A stretch of DNA of 45,522 nt from Acididesulfobacillus acetoxydans (GTDB lineage Bacteria > Bacillota > Desulfitobacteriia > Desulfitobacteriales > Desulfitobacteriaceae): NCBI RefSeq assembly GCF_900016645.1, contig NZ_CDGJ01000064.1; one strand, given 5' to 3'. Each line of letters opens with the position of its first letter. Within the stretch, counting starts at the first letter, position 1. Positions 8,241-15,673 of the stretch are shown here, in pieces. Under the pieces are notes generated by a model, which saw only the letters and a list, made by a program, of their open reading frames with translations, ran no database searches and was not told where the DNA came from. The translations under genes and the position numbers were made by a program.

Positions 8241-8280
8241 AAGCCGTATAATCCAGGGCAAAGCCGTATAATCCAGGGCA
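8241..8280. repeat. Perfect 20-bp tandem duplication
   Basis: AAGCCGTATAATCCAGGGCA occurs twice in a row (8241-8260 and 8261-8280), 70-110 bases before the next gene. Each copy contains a TATAAT hexamer, so the pair could duplicate a -10 element, but I see no good -35 box. Confidence 0.9.
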
Positions 8281-8349
8281 AATATGGAAGGAATAGAGTA
8301 AAGCGTCCATACATAAGGTGAGGTAAGAACTCCGCCAGGGGGGCCGACC

Positions 8350-9012
8350 ATGAAGAAAAAGGGCTTGTTAACACTTATCGTTATCGGGATCGTGCTTTTG
8401 GGGTGGCTTGGGGTGCGTCTGCTTGGCAGGCCGGCTCCCCAGGAATTGGTCGCGCACGGCTTGGAACGGCTTAACGGAGCGGCCTCTTTCCGCTACAGCA
8501 TGACCGAGCACCAGTGGATTGACGGCAAGGAGCGGACCCTGACGCAGATTCAAGGAGAAAAGGACGGTGGGAACAGCCATATTTCAGGTCAACTTGTCGG
8601 CAGCAACGTGGACATGATTTTAGCCGGAGGAGCATTTTACAACCAAGATCCGTTCAGCAAGAAATGGGTGCGTTTTGTCAACACCCCTGGCGCGGAGAAG
8701 GTTTTCCTGGCGGAGCTCGATCCCCTATCTTCGCTCCAATTGAAGGAGCTCGGCGAGGTGGTGCTTAAGGGCCAAGAGAAACTGGGCGGTGTTCCGGTTT
8801 GGGTTTGCCAACTCAGGCCGACGGTTCAAGATCAGGTAATGGAAGAATTCTGGCAGGATTTCGCCTATACCCTGTATATCCGCAAGTCCGACGGGATGAT
8901 CGTGAAAGCGGCCATAGAAGCGAAGAGTAAGGCGAAGTCCGAGGTGATGCATTTGACCCTTCAATTTGCGGATTTCGGTCAGAAGTTCAAGATTCAGCCG
9001 CCTAACGTGTGA
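8350..9012 (+). CDS. Membrane-anchored LolA/LppX-like protein of unknown function
   Basis: 220 residues. Residues 6-25 form one hydrophobic segment without a lipobox Cys, so the protein is probably N-terminally anchored and exported. The rest alternates short strands (ASFRYSMTEHQWIDGKERT, QIQGEKDGGNSHISGQLVG, GAFYNQDPFSKKWVRFVN, VPVWVCQLRP, YTLYIRKSDGMIVKAAIEA). That pattern resembles the half-open barrel of the LolA/LppX/DUF6612 lipoprotein-like superfamily. The ATG has AGGGGGG eight bases upstream. I assign no function. Confidence 0.75.
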   Translation: MKKKGLLTLIVIGIVLLGWLGVRLLGRPAPQELVAHGLERLNGAASFRYSMTEHQWIDGKERTLTQIQGEKDGGNSHISGQLVGSNVDMILAGGAFYNQDPFSKKWVRFVNTPGAEKVFLAELDPLSSLQLKELGEVVLKGQEKLGGVPVWVCQLRPTVQDQVMEEFWQDFAYTLYIRKSDGMIVKAAIEAKSKAKSEVMHLTLQFADFGQKFKIQPPNV

Positions 9013-9330
9013 AAAGGATAGCTTCTTCCACAGCATGGGAACTTAGTCAAAGTAGAACCTTACGAATAAGCATGACATTCGGGAAAGGAACTTAGTTTTT
9101 TCGCACAGAGCCGAAAGAGGCTTTCAAGTGTCAGACTCGAGATGAGAGTAGTTGTAAAGTACTGGAACATTATTCGAAAGGAAGTTATTGAAAAACGAGG
9201 AGAAAGAGGGCGCTCGTTGAGACGAACGTCCTCTTTCCTGCGTCTAGGCACGCCCGGCCAAGGAGGGGCGGTATTCTGGGTCCGTAGAAGATGACCCTCC
9301 TGCCCAGTTCTTTCAGCAGGCTGATATTTT
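9013..9330. other. Gene-free region with one hairpin
   Basis: No supported gene. The only clear structure is a hairpin at 9202-9237, GAAAGAGG paired with CCTCTTTC around a GC-rich centre. It could end transcription of the preceding gene, but its T run is poor. The tandem repeat at 9331 follows. Confidence 0.5.
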
Positions 9331-9375
9331 CGAGGCCAGGGTTTTCGAGGCCAGGGTTTTCGAGGCTAGGGTTTT
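9331..9375. repeat. 15-bp tandem repeat, three copies plus eroded flanks
   Basis: CGAGGCCAGGGTTTT occurs twice and CGAGGCTAGGGTTTT once, with partial copies on both sides. It has the same unit length and the same GGGTTTT ending as the array at 1-115, which suggests a common family. Confidence 0.9.
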
Positions 9376-9404
9376 CGAGGCTGATAAAGCGTTTCGTGTG
9401 CGGA

Positions 9405-9447
9405 TTTTATCCAAACCGTAAGTGGGAGTCTTACGATTTGGATAAAA
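9405..9447. repeat. Long hairpin downstream of yoeB (structured element fragment E)
   Basis: TTTTATCCAAACCGTAAG (9405-9422) and CTTACGATTTGGATAAAA (9430-9447) form an 18-bp stem with one mismatch and loop TGGGAGT. The right part, GTGGGAGTCTTACGATTTGGAT, is close to the outer end of structured elements A and C. It lies 14 bases beyond the yoeB stop, so it may also end the toxin-antitoxin transcript. Confidence 0.6.
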
Positions 9448-9461
9448 AAATCTCGTTGTAT

Positions 9462-9716
9462 TCAATAATGTCCTCGACAACTTACAATATTTATATTTTT
9501 ATCATCCAGCGAATATATTAATCTGTGCTCTTCGGTAATCCTTCTACTCCAAAATCCCGATAGCTCATGCTTCAAGCCCTCAGGTTTGCCGATACCGGTA
9601 TTCCCGTTTCGTTCAATATCCCTAAGCAAATCATTTATTCTTTTTAAAACCTTTTTATCCTCAGTCTGCCAGTAAAGATATTCTTCCCATGCTATCTTTG
9701 TAAAGATTTTATTCAT
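9462..9716 (-). CDS. yoeB: YoeB-family mRNA interferase toxin
   Basis: 84 residues, the typical Txe/YoeB length. Toxins of this family cut mRNA on the ribosome. Family features seen: N-terminal W-EEYLYWQTEDKKVLKRIN, the KPEGLKHELSGFWSRRI core with its Glu and Arg, EHRLIYSL, and the C-terminal SCRGHY with catalytic His and terminal Tyr. The start overlaps the antitoxin stop by eight bases. The module is clearly more AT-rich than its surroundings, so recent transfer is likely. Confidence 0.95.
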   Translation of the reverse strand: MNKIFTKIAWEEYLYWQTEDKKVLKRINDLLRDIERNGNTGIGKPEGLKHELSGFWSRRITEEHRLIYSLDDKNINIVSCRGHY

Positions 9717-9963
9717 CCAGGAAATCCGCCTTTACTACTTCTCTCGCCTTTAGCTCTTCAATAGATTTTAAAAGCTTCTTATAGTATTCCGGATCACTTC
9801 TAACATAGAGGTTTTCCATAAGATTGTTATACTCCGCTTCAGATAGCAATACAACATTTCCACCGCTTTTTCGCGTTACAATAATTGTTTCAAAATCATT
9901 ATTAGCGTAGTCACAGAACTTTTTTAAGTCATTTCTTAATGTTGAATAATTAACTGCCAGCAT
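9709..9963 (-). CDS. yefM: YefM/Phd-family antitoxin
   Basis: 84 residues from the ATG at 9963, which has GGGGGTG about nine bases upstream. An in-frame start at 10008 lies inside the operator and is unlikely. The N-terminus MLAVNYSTLRNDLKKFCDYA and the segment ETIIVTRKSGGNVVLLSEAEYNNLMENLYV are the YefM DNA-binding fold. The acidic C-terminal end would bind YoeB. It neutralises the toxin and, with it, represses the operon through the repeated TGTACA sites just upstream. Confidence 0.95.
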   Translation of the reverse strand: MLAVNYSTLRNDLKKFCDYANNDFETIIVTRKSGGNVVLLSEAEYNNLMENLYVRSDPEYYKKLLKSIEELKAREVVKADFLDE

Positions 9964-9977
9964 TGCAAAACACCCCC

Positions 9978-10007
9978 TGTACAGAATATTGTACAGTATA
10001 TTGTACA
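9978..10007 (-). promoter_or_regulatory. YefM operator: three TGTACA boxes
   Basis: TGTACA occurs at 9978-9983, 9990-9995 and 10002-10007, each 12 bases from the next and inside TATTGTACAATA-like palindromes. TGTACA is the established core of the E. coli YefM operator. The boxes begin 15 bases before the yefM start codon and probably overlap its promoter. Confidence 0.85.
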
Positions 10008-10080
10008 ATATAATTGATAGATATGCAAGGCTATTTGACGCTCACCAGACTGAGATAGAGGCTGAGTTGCGAGGCAGACC

Positions 10081-10146
10081 TTGGATAAACCGAGGCCTTA
10101 GATAAGCGGACTTTCGATAAGCTGAGACTTTTGATAAGCCGAGGCC
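10081..10146. repeat. 15-17-bp degenerate tandem repeat, four copies
   Basis: Units of the form TTnGATAAGCnGAGnCC: TTGGATAAACCGAGGCC, TTAGATAAGCGGAC, TTCGATAAGCTGAGACT and TTTGATAAGCCGAGGCC. They lie between the toxin-antitoxin operator and the hpt control region. No gene is visible from 10010 to 10160. Confidence 0.8.
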
Positions 10147-10162
10147 CTGGGTTCTTTGACTC

Positions 10163-10196
10163 CGGACTTTTAGGCGTGCACTTGGGGGAATGTTCG
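10163..10196 (+). promoter_or_regulatory. PurBox pair upstream of hpt-guaA
   Basis: CGGACTTT (10163-10170) and AATGTTCG (10189-10196) are inverted halves with an 18-base gap. They fit the B. subtilis PurR PurBox pair (CCGAACWWT and its complement) with one mismatch in the first half. The second half is identical to that before purE, and the gap is the same. The pair ends eight bases before the -35 box. PurR is not in the window, so the regulator is inferred. Confidence 0.65.
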
Positions 10197-10204
10197 AAAA
10201 CGGT

Positions 10205-10233
10205 TTGACGCTCACCTGACCCTTTGATATAAT
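10205..10233 (+). promoter_or_regulatory. Sigma-A promoter of hpt-guaA
   Basis: TTGACG (10205-10210), 17 bases, TATAAT (10228-10233). Transcription should start near 10240, giving a leader of about 70 bases. No purine riboswitch fits in that space. Confidence 0.85.
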
Positions 10234-10310
10234 TTCCAGCATAGGCCGATGTTGCCGGCACGGCACCTGTGAGTCGTGTAACGTGGTCATGCTTACTGGA
10301 GGTAGGGAAA

Positions 10311-10853
10311 GTGATGGAAAACGACATCGCGCGGGTTTTAGTTACCAACGAGGAGTTAAAGAGCCGCATTGCCGAGCTGGGAGCGGAAATCACCAGGGAC
10401 TACGCGGGAAAAGAGTTATTGGTCCTTGGCATTCTCAAAGGCGCGGTTCTCTTTATGGCCGATCTTGTCCGGGAAATTAGGCTGCCTTTAACCTTTGATT
10501 TTCTGGCCGTTTCCAGCTATGGGGCATCGACGAGCTCCTCGGGGGTGGTTCGGATTCTGAAAGATGTGGAGCGTAGTGTCGAAGGGGTTCATATCCTCAT
10601 TGCGGAGGACATTGTAGATACGGGTCTTACCCTCAAGTATCTCAAAGAGAATTTGTATCGGCGCCACCCCGAGAGTGTAAAAGTGGTAACTCTTTTGGAC
10701 AAACCCGGGCGCAGGAAGGTGGAGGTCGTTCCGGACTATAACGGGTTTGTCATTCCGGACGAATTTGTCGTCGGCTTCGGGCTGGACTTTGGGGAAAAAT
10801 ACCGCAATCTCCCCTACGTCGCGGTTCTCAAGCCCTCAGCCTACGAAGTCTGA
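10311..10853 (+). CDS. hpt: Hypoxanthine phosphoribosyltransferase
   Basis: A cytosolic purine salvage enzyme that joins hypoxanthine (or guanine) to PRPP to give IMP (GMP). About 180 residues, the usual bacterial length. The PRPP loop is LIAEDIVDTGLTL near 95-107, and the substrate flap region is AVSSYGASTSSSG. GGAGG lies eight bases before a GTG at 10311 and eleven before the ATG at 10314, so either may be used. It is followed 29 bases later by guaA, and the two probably form a PurBox-controlled operon for salvage and GMP synthesis. Confidence 0.95.
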   Translation: MMENDIARVLVTNEELKSRIAELGAEITRDYAGKELLVLGILKGAVLFMADLVREIRLPLTFDFLAVSSYGASTSSSGVVRILKDVERSVEGVHILIAEDIVDTGLTLKYLKENLYRRHPESVKVVTLLDKPGRRKVEVVPDYNGFVIPDEFVVGFGLDFGEKYRNLPYVAVLKPSAYEV

Positions 10854-10882
10854 GGGTCGGTGGGTAATCTGGAGAGAATGGT

Positions 10883-12424
10883 GTGAAAGACATGACCGAG
10901 GAAGTCGTATTGGTGCTCGATTTCGGCGGACAATACAATCAGTTGATCGCCCGTCGGGTGCGGGAAGCTCGCGTTTATTCCGAAATGATATCTTATAAGA
11001 CCCCGGTTGAGGAGATCCGTTCCCGTCATCCGAAAGGCCTCATCTTCTCGGGCGGGCCGGCTAGCGTCAGGCAGGAAGGGGCGCCTCAGGTGGATCCCCG
11101 GATTTATCAACTCGGGATTCCCATTTTGGGGATTTGTTACGGGATGCAGCTCATGGCAGTTCAGCTGGGCGGTAAAGTGGAAGCCCCCCGCCTGCGGGAA
11201 TACGGGAGGACAGAGATTGAGATTGTGCGCGAGAGCGGGTTGTGGCAGGGGCTGGGCGGAGTCAGGCAGTGCTGGATGAGCCACGGGGATGCGGTAGTCC
11301 GGCTGCCCGAAGGGTTTGAGACGGCGGCTAAGACGGGGCACACACCGGTCGCCGCCATGTTTGATCAAACCCGAAGTTTTTATGGGGTGCAATTTCATCC
11401 GGAAGTCAGGCATACGCCGGACGGGCAGCGCATCTTGGAGCAATTTCTCTATGACGTCTGCGGCTGCAGTGGGGATTGGACGATGGAGTCCTTCATCGAA
11501 GCCCAGGTCAGCGAGATCAGGAAGCGGGTGGGAAAGCGCAAAGTGCTCTGCGCCCTGAGCGGAGGTGTGGATTCCTCGGTGGCGGCGGTCCTCGTGCACA
11601 GGGCGGTCGGGGAGCAATTAACCTGTGTCTTTGTTGACCACGGGTTCATGCGTAAAAACGAGGCCGAGTCCGTAAAGAAAGTCTTCTCGCAAAAATTTCG
11701 TCTCAACCTGATCTTTATTGATGCCCGGCAGCGTTTCCTGGACAAAGTCGGCGGCGTGAGCGACCCTGAGGCGAAGCGCAAGGCCATAGGCCACGAGTTT
11801 ATCCGGCTCTTTGAAGATGAGGCTCGCAAACTCGGGCAGGTCGATTTTCTCGTTCAGGGGACCCTTTATCCCGATATCGTAGAGAGCGGAACCGATACGG
11901 CAGAAACGATTAAAAGTCATCACAATGTGGGGGGCCTCCCGGAAGACATGGAGTTTGAGCTTATTGAGCCCCTGCGCCTGCTGTTTAAAGACGAGGTGCG
12001 TAAAGTCGGCCTGAGTCTGGGCCTACCGGAAGAGGTCGTTTGGCGTCAGCCCTTTCCGGGTCCGGGTTTGGCCATCCGTATTTTGGGCGAAGTTACGGAG
12101 GAAAAACTGGAAATCGTGCGGGAAGCGGATGCCGTGATTCTGGAGGAAATCACTGGGGCGGGGCTGTACCGGGAAGTCTGGCAGTCCTTTGCCGTACTTC
12201 CTTCGGTTCACAGTGTGGGAGTCATGGGAGACGGGAGGACCTACGCTTATCCCATTGTTTTGCGCGCGGTGACAAGTGAAGACGCCATGACGGCTGACTG
12301 GGCCAGGCTCCCTTATGAACTTCTGGAGCGCATCTCCACGCGCATTGTTAATGAAGTATCCGGGGTGAACCGGGTTGTCTACGATATCACGACTAAGCCG
12401 CCGGGGACCATAGAATGGGAATGA
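10883..12424 (+). CDS. guaA: GMP synthase (glutamine-hydrolysing)
   Basis: Converts XMP, ATP and glutamine to GMP. 513 residues, full length. The N-terminal class I glutamine amidotransferase has its nucleophile Cys85 in GICYGMQ and FHPEV for the His/Glu pair. The ATP pyrophosphatase domain has the PP-loop LSGGVDSSVAA, and the C-terminal dimerisation domain ends in the conserved DITTKPPGTIEWE. The start is GTG, with GGAGAG six bases before it. It is cotranscribed with hpt and closed by a strong hairpin. Confidence 0.97.
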   Translation: MKDMTEEVVLVLDFGGQYNQLIARRVREARVYSEMISYKTPVEEIRSRHPKGLIFSGGPASVRQEGAPQVDPRIYQLGIPILGICYGMQLMAVQLGGKVEAPRLREYGRTEIEIVRESGLWQGLGGVRQCWMSHGDAVVRLPEGFETAAKTGHTPVAAMFDQTRSFYGVQFHPEVRHTPDGQRILEQFLYDVCGCSGDWTMESFIEAQVSEIRKRVGKRKVLCALSGGVDSSVAAVLVHRAVGEQLTCVFVDHGFMRKNEAESVKKVFSQKFRLNLIFIDARQRFLDKVGGVSDPEAKRKAIGHEFIRLFEDEARKLGQVDFLVQGTLYPDIVESGTDTAETIKSHHNVGGLPEDMEFELIEPLRLLFKDEVRKVGLSLGLPEEVVWRQPFPGPGLAIRILGEVTEEKLEIVREADAVILEEITGAGLYREVWQSFAVLPSVHSVGVMGDGRTYAYPIVLRAVTSEDAMTADWARLPYELLERISTRIVNEVSGVNRVVYDITTKPPGTIEWE

Positions 12425-12430
12425 GTACGG

Positions 12431-12470
12431 AAGCCCCCCAACCCTTGGTAAATCAAGGGTTGGGGGGCTT
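12431..12470 (+). terminator. Terminator after guaA
   Basis: AAGCCCCCCAACCCTTG (12431-12447) and CAAGGGTTGGGGGGCTT (12454-12470) form a perfect 17-bp stem with a six-base loop. The following T run is short (CTTTGCCC), but the stem is very strong. No other feature is seen from 12471 to 12682, except the word GGGAACGG three times at irregular spacing. Confidence 0.85.
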
Positions 12471-12682
12471 TGCCCTTAGAATACGCAAGGCACCCGGGGT
12501 AATGCCGCACCTTGCTAAGATGGCCCTGACTTGGGTACAATGAGAGTGAGGCAGGACTGAAGCCCGCTGGGAACGGGGGACTGAACTTTAGTCCGTCGGG
12601 AACGGAGGAAGAACGCGGTTTGTGGGGAACGGAGTGGAACTTGATCCGTTCGTATCTAAGATAGATTTTCGAGGTGCAGTCA

Positions 12683-13756
12683 ATGAGAAAGATACTTCCA
12701 GCCATCATTCTCAGTTTGGTCCTTTTAGATCCGGTCTTCACCCCGCTTTGGCAGAGGGCAGCTTTTATGAACCGGATCCCCGGCTTGATGGACCGGATTC
12801 CGAAGACTGCGCAGAAGGTTCTGCAGCTGCCGCCCGAACACCCGGGTTCGTCTGCTCCCCGCGCCCTGCTCAACTTGCCGCTCCCCGTGAGGCCGGCTTC
12901 TTCGGTCAGCCAGGCCCAAATCACGGATGTTGAACACAAGGTGCTCGACCTGATCAATCAAGAGCGGCAGGCGGCCGGACTTCGGCCGGTCGTCTGGGAT
13001 GAGACGGCAGCCCGGGCAGCCGGGCAGCATGTTCAGGAAGAAGCGGATCAAGGCTATATCAGCCATTGGGGCATGAACGGGATGAAACCGCAGGAGCGCT
13101 ACACTTTGGCCGGCGGTCTGGATGCCGTAGAGGAGAATGAAAGCGTCTCTTTCTGGTCGAACGGGGGCTTTCACGGAGTGTCCGAAAACGTTTTGTTCGA
13201 TCTCGTGCGGGCACAGGAGGTTGCTATGGTCAATGAGCGTCCCCCGGACGACGGCCACCGTAAGAACATTCTCGACCCTCATCATACCGGAGCGGGCATC
13301 GCGATTGCCGTAGGCAAATACGGGGTGGCCATGGCCGAGGAGTTTACCAACCACTATGCGGATCTCAAGCCCCTGCCTTACAGTGCTCCCCAAGGTTCAA
13401 ATGTGACCTTGACCGGGCGGATCTTTCCAGGTTACGAAATAACCGGAGTCTATGCGGTTTGGGAGCAGTTGCCGCAACCGATGACCCGGGCGCAACTCAT
13501 GCAAACACATTCCTATTCCGATCCGCCCTTTTCTAACCTGCACTTTTGGGCGCGTCCGGGTGGCCGCGGTTACTATATCCAAACCCCGGCCGGAGATATT
13601 TTTGCCAAGAATTTCGCGGTCAGCCCGGGAGGCGAGTTTTCAGTGACGGTACCGCTGGTTGACCGTCCGGCTCTGGATTACATCACTCTTGAAATCGCAC
13701 CGACAGCGAATCCGGAAGACCGTTTCTATGCGGGTCAATTCGTGGTCCGGCTTTGA
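12683..13756 (+). CDS. Exported CAP/SCP-domain protein
   Basis: 357 residues from the ATG at 12683, six bases after GAGGTG. A signal peptide (MRKILPAIILSLVLLDPVF) is followed by a linker to about residue 80. Then comes a CAP domain with VEHKVLDLINQERQAAGLRPVVWDETAARAAGQH and the conserved His-bearing YISHWGMNG. The downstream segment HTGAGIAIAVGKYGVAMAEEF matches the second CAP signature. The C-terminal 100 residues are beta-rich and unassigned. Such proteins are common in spore-formers and act outside the cell, but the role here is unknown. It does not share an operator with its neighbours. Confidence 0.85.
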   Translation: MRKILPAIILSLVLLDPVFTPLWQRAAFMNRIPGLMDRIPKTAQKVLQLPPEHPGSSAPRALLNLPLPVRPASSVSQAQITDVEHKVLDLINQERQAAGLRPVVWDETAARAAGQHVQEEADQGYISHWGMNGMKPQERYTLAGGLDAVEENESVSFWSNGGFHGVSENVLFDLVRAQEVAMVNERPPDDGHRKNILDPHHTGAGIAIAVGKYGVAMAEEFTNHYADLKPLPYSAPQGSNVTLTGRIFPGYEITGVYAVWEQLPQPMTRAQLMQTHSYSDPPFSNLHFWARPGGRGYYIQTPAGDIFAKNFAVSPGGEFSVTVPLVDRPALDYITLEIAPTANPEDRFYAGQFVVRL

Positions 13757-13820
13757 GTTGGGTTTCGGACGGATGAATGCAGGCCCGGCCCCCCTGGAGG
13801 CGGGCCCAGCGGAATTCACG

Positions 13821-13871
13821 GTGCTTGCGCCGGGTTCGGCAAGAGTTCTTCGTGCTTGCGCCGGGTTCGGC
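13821..13871. repeat. 20-bp direct repeat, 31-bp spacing
   Basis: GTGCTTGCGCCGGGTTCGGC occurs at 13821-13840 and 13852-13871 in the gap between the CAP gene and the PAP2 gene. Confidence 0.85.
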
Positions 13872-13925
13872 TGCCGGTTCGGACGGGTGCGGCCCGGAAG
13901 AGCCTGTTTGCCGGCAGGAGGGGAT

Positions 13926-14507
13926 ATGGCATTTTTCACGTGGCTTTTGACAATGGACGGAAGGCTTTTTAACACGGTTACCCGTGTTTGGCAGAATCCA
14001 TTTTTTGATTTGATCATGCCTTTCCTAACCCGTCTTGGCGCCGGAGGCCTGATCTGGCTCTTTGTGGCTTTCGCACTGGCCGTTTGCGGGCGGGGAAAAG
14101 GCCGTAAGGCGGCTTTTTTGGCCATGGTTGCCCTCTTACTGGGTTGGTTTTTCTGCGATGAGGTTCTCAAAACTCTTGTGGCCCGGCCCCGGCCCTTTTT
14201 GCATTGGACAAACGTCAGAATCTTGGCGGACAAGCCCCTCCAGTATTCGTTTCCGTCAGGGCATACTACGACATCCTTTGCTCCGGCAACTGTTCTTTTC
14301 CGCAAGAGCAAGGGCATCGGGGTGGCCGCCCTGATCTTGGCAGCCCTGATCGGCTTTTCGCGCATCTATGTGGGCGTGCACTACCCTTCGGATGTAGCCG
14401 GCGGGGTGGTCTTGGGAAGTCTTATCGGCTGGCTGGTCGTTCGGTACGAGCAGGTGCTGGATAGGGTCATTATCCGGGGGAAAAGAGTGTTAGCTCACAA
14501 GAGGTGA
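13926..14507 (+). CDS. PAP2-family membrane phosphatase
   Basis: 193 residues from the ATG at 13926, which has GGAGGGG just upstream. An integral membrane phosphatase, probably acting on undecaprenyl pyrophosphate or phosphatidic acid at the outer face. All three PAP2 motifs are present: KTLVARPRP (82-90), PSGH (110-113) and SRIYVGVHYPSD (145-156). About five hydrophobic segments surround them. A longer in-frame reading back to 13659 would overlap the CAP gene and has no start signal. Confidence 0.9.
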   Translation: MAFFTWLLTMDGRLFNTVTRVWQNPFFDLIMPFLTRLGAGGLIWLFVAFALAVCGRGKGRKAAFLAMVALLLGWFFCDEVLKTLVARPRPFLHWTNVRILADKPLQYSFPSGHTTTSFAPATVLFRKSKGIGVAALILAALIGFSRIYVGVHYPSDVAGGVVLGSLIGWLVVRYEQVLDRVIIRGKRVLAHKR

Positions 14508-14629
14508 CCGGGAACGGCGGAGTGGCCGTAGGAATAAGAAAACGTGCCTCGGCCCCGCTTCAGCCGGCTACTCACTTCAGCGACGGGGGCGCCGGCAGGT
14601 TTCATACAAGAGAGTGCCGAGCATTACCG

Positions 14630-14663
14630 CGAACATTAAATAGATATTTAACATTAATGTTCG
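14630..14663 (+). promoter_or_regulatory. PurBox pair upstream of purE
   Basis: CGAACATT (14630-14637) and AATGTTCG (14656-14663) are perfect inverted halves with an 18-base AT-rich gap. They match the PurR PurBox pair of Firmicutes (CCGAACWWT and complement). The pair ends nine bases before the -35 box. The same arrangement stands before hpt. Confidence 0.75.
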
Positions 14664-14672
14664 AATTTATCA

Positions 14673-14701
14673 TTGACCTGTCAGGAAGTCTCCTGTAAAA
14701 T
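14673..14701 (+). promoter_or_regulatory. Sigma-A promoter of the purine operon
   Basis: TTGACC (14673-14678), 17 bases, TAAAAT (14696-14701). It is predicted to drive purE and the genes after it from about 14708, giving a leader of about 270 bases. Confidence 0.8.
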
Positions 14702-14827
14702 GAGTACAGCGGTGAACAGAACGGTCTATAGGGCATGAGAGATACCTGAGCCCCTAGGTCAGTGGTCACAGGCAGCCGGGCGACCGGATAATTTGGCAAC
14801 CGGGCAACTGGGCCGTCAGCGGTAAGC

Positions 14828-14887
14828 AGCCAGGCAGTAACGAGCCGGACAGTAACAAGCTAGGCAGTAAGCAGCTAAGTAATTGGG
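14828..14887. repeat. 15-bp degenerate tandem repeat in the purE leader
   Basis: AGCCAGGCAGTAACG, AGCCGGACAGTAACA, AGCTAGGCAGTAAGC, then a weaker AGCTAAGTAATTGGG. The unit is again 15 bp. The array lies inside the predicted purE mRNA leader. Confidence 0.8.
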
Positions 14888-14977
14888 CAGCGGCAATCAG
14901 GTTGTTAGGTAATTAGGATCAAATAATTAGTGAGTGGGTAATAGCTAATTCATCGGTTTGATGGAAGGAATGGCGAG

Positions 14978-15502
14978 ATGTCCGAAGTGTCTTTAGTGGG
15001 AATTGTCATGGGAAGTGATTCGGATTATCCGGTGGTGGAGGAGACGATAAAAGTCCTGGATCGGTTCAAAGTGCCATACGAGGTGAAAGTTTCCTCCGCC
15101 CACAGGACATTGGAGAGGACTCTCAGTTGGGTTAAGAATTTTGAGTCTCAAGGGGGACAGGTAATCGTGGCGGCCGCCGGTTTGGCGGCCCACTTGCCGG
15201 GGGTTGTGGCAGGCAGCACCAGCTTACCGGTGATCGGATTGCCGATTGCGAGCGGTTCCCTGTCGGGGGTGGACGCACTCTATGCCATTGTTCAAATGCC
15301 TCCCGGCGTTCCGGTCGCCACTGTCGGCATTGGTGCGGCCCGCAATGCCGGGCTTCTAGCGGTGCAAATTCTGGCTGCGGGGCGGGAGTCCCTAAGATCG
15401 GCGTTGCAGGCCTACCGCCGGGAATTGGCGGAGGAAGTCGAACGTAAAGACTCGGCCCTTCTGGCCAAACTCCGCGAAAAAACGGCAGTCAGGAATTCCT
15501 AA
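14978..15502 (+). CDS. purE: 5-(carboxyamino)imidazole ribonucleotide mutase PurE
   Basis: Makes CAIR in purine synthesis. 174 residues. The family start VGIVMGSDSDYPVVEE and SSAHRT are intact, followed by AAHLPGVVAGSTSLPVIGLP and VQMPPGVPVATVGIGAARNAG, close to the class I pattern. Class I PurE normally needs PurK to supply N5-CAIR, but no purK is found in this operon. The ATG has GGAAGGA upstream. First gene of the pur operon. Confidence 0.96.
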   Translation: MSEVSLVGIVMGSDSDYPVVEETIKVLDRFKVPYEVKVSSAHRTLERTLSWVKNFESQGGQVIVAAAGLAAHLPGVVAGSTSLPVIGLPIASGSLSGVDALYAIVQMPPGVPVATVGIGAARNAGLLAVQILAAGRESLRSALQAYRRELAEEVERKDSALLAKLREKTAVRNS

Positions 15503-15532
15503 CAGGTCAGGTCTCCCTGCCCCATCAACGCG

Positions 15533-15598
15533 GCACCGACCGGTCAGTATTTCCGGCAGGCGCCAGGAGGCTGTCCGGAGAGCGCTTACCGGTCGTGC
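15533..15598 (+). other. Long hairpin between purE and purB
   Basis: GCACCGACCGGT (15533-15544) pairs with ACCGGTCGTGC (15588-15598) with one bulge. Inside, CCGGCAG pairs with CTGTCCGG with one bulge. There is no T run, so it is not a normal terminator. It could be a processing or stability element in the pur mRNA. Confidence 0.55.
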
Positions 15599-15673
15599 GG
15601 ACGACAGGAACAAGGCAGGATATTGAAATCGCGATATCGTGATACTTAAGAAAGCAAAGGAGTAAGAGCCCCT

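Larger units (their letters stand above)
14508..14977 (+). other. Control region and leader of the purine operon
   Basis: 470 bases without a gene. It contains a PurBox pair, a sigma-A promoter and a 15-bp repeat array, all annotated separately. The transcribed leader, about 14708-14977, is long and AT-richer near its end. I looked for guanine/adenine riboswitch features and found none. Confidence 0.7.

Noticed and set aside
14702..14977. Purine riboswitch before purE
   Set aside because: No guanine/adenine aptamer core; the leader is mainly tandem repeat and AT-rich sequence, and a PurBox explains control.
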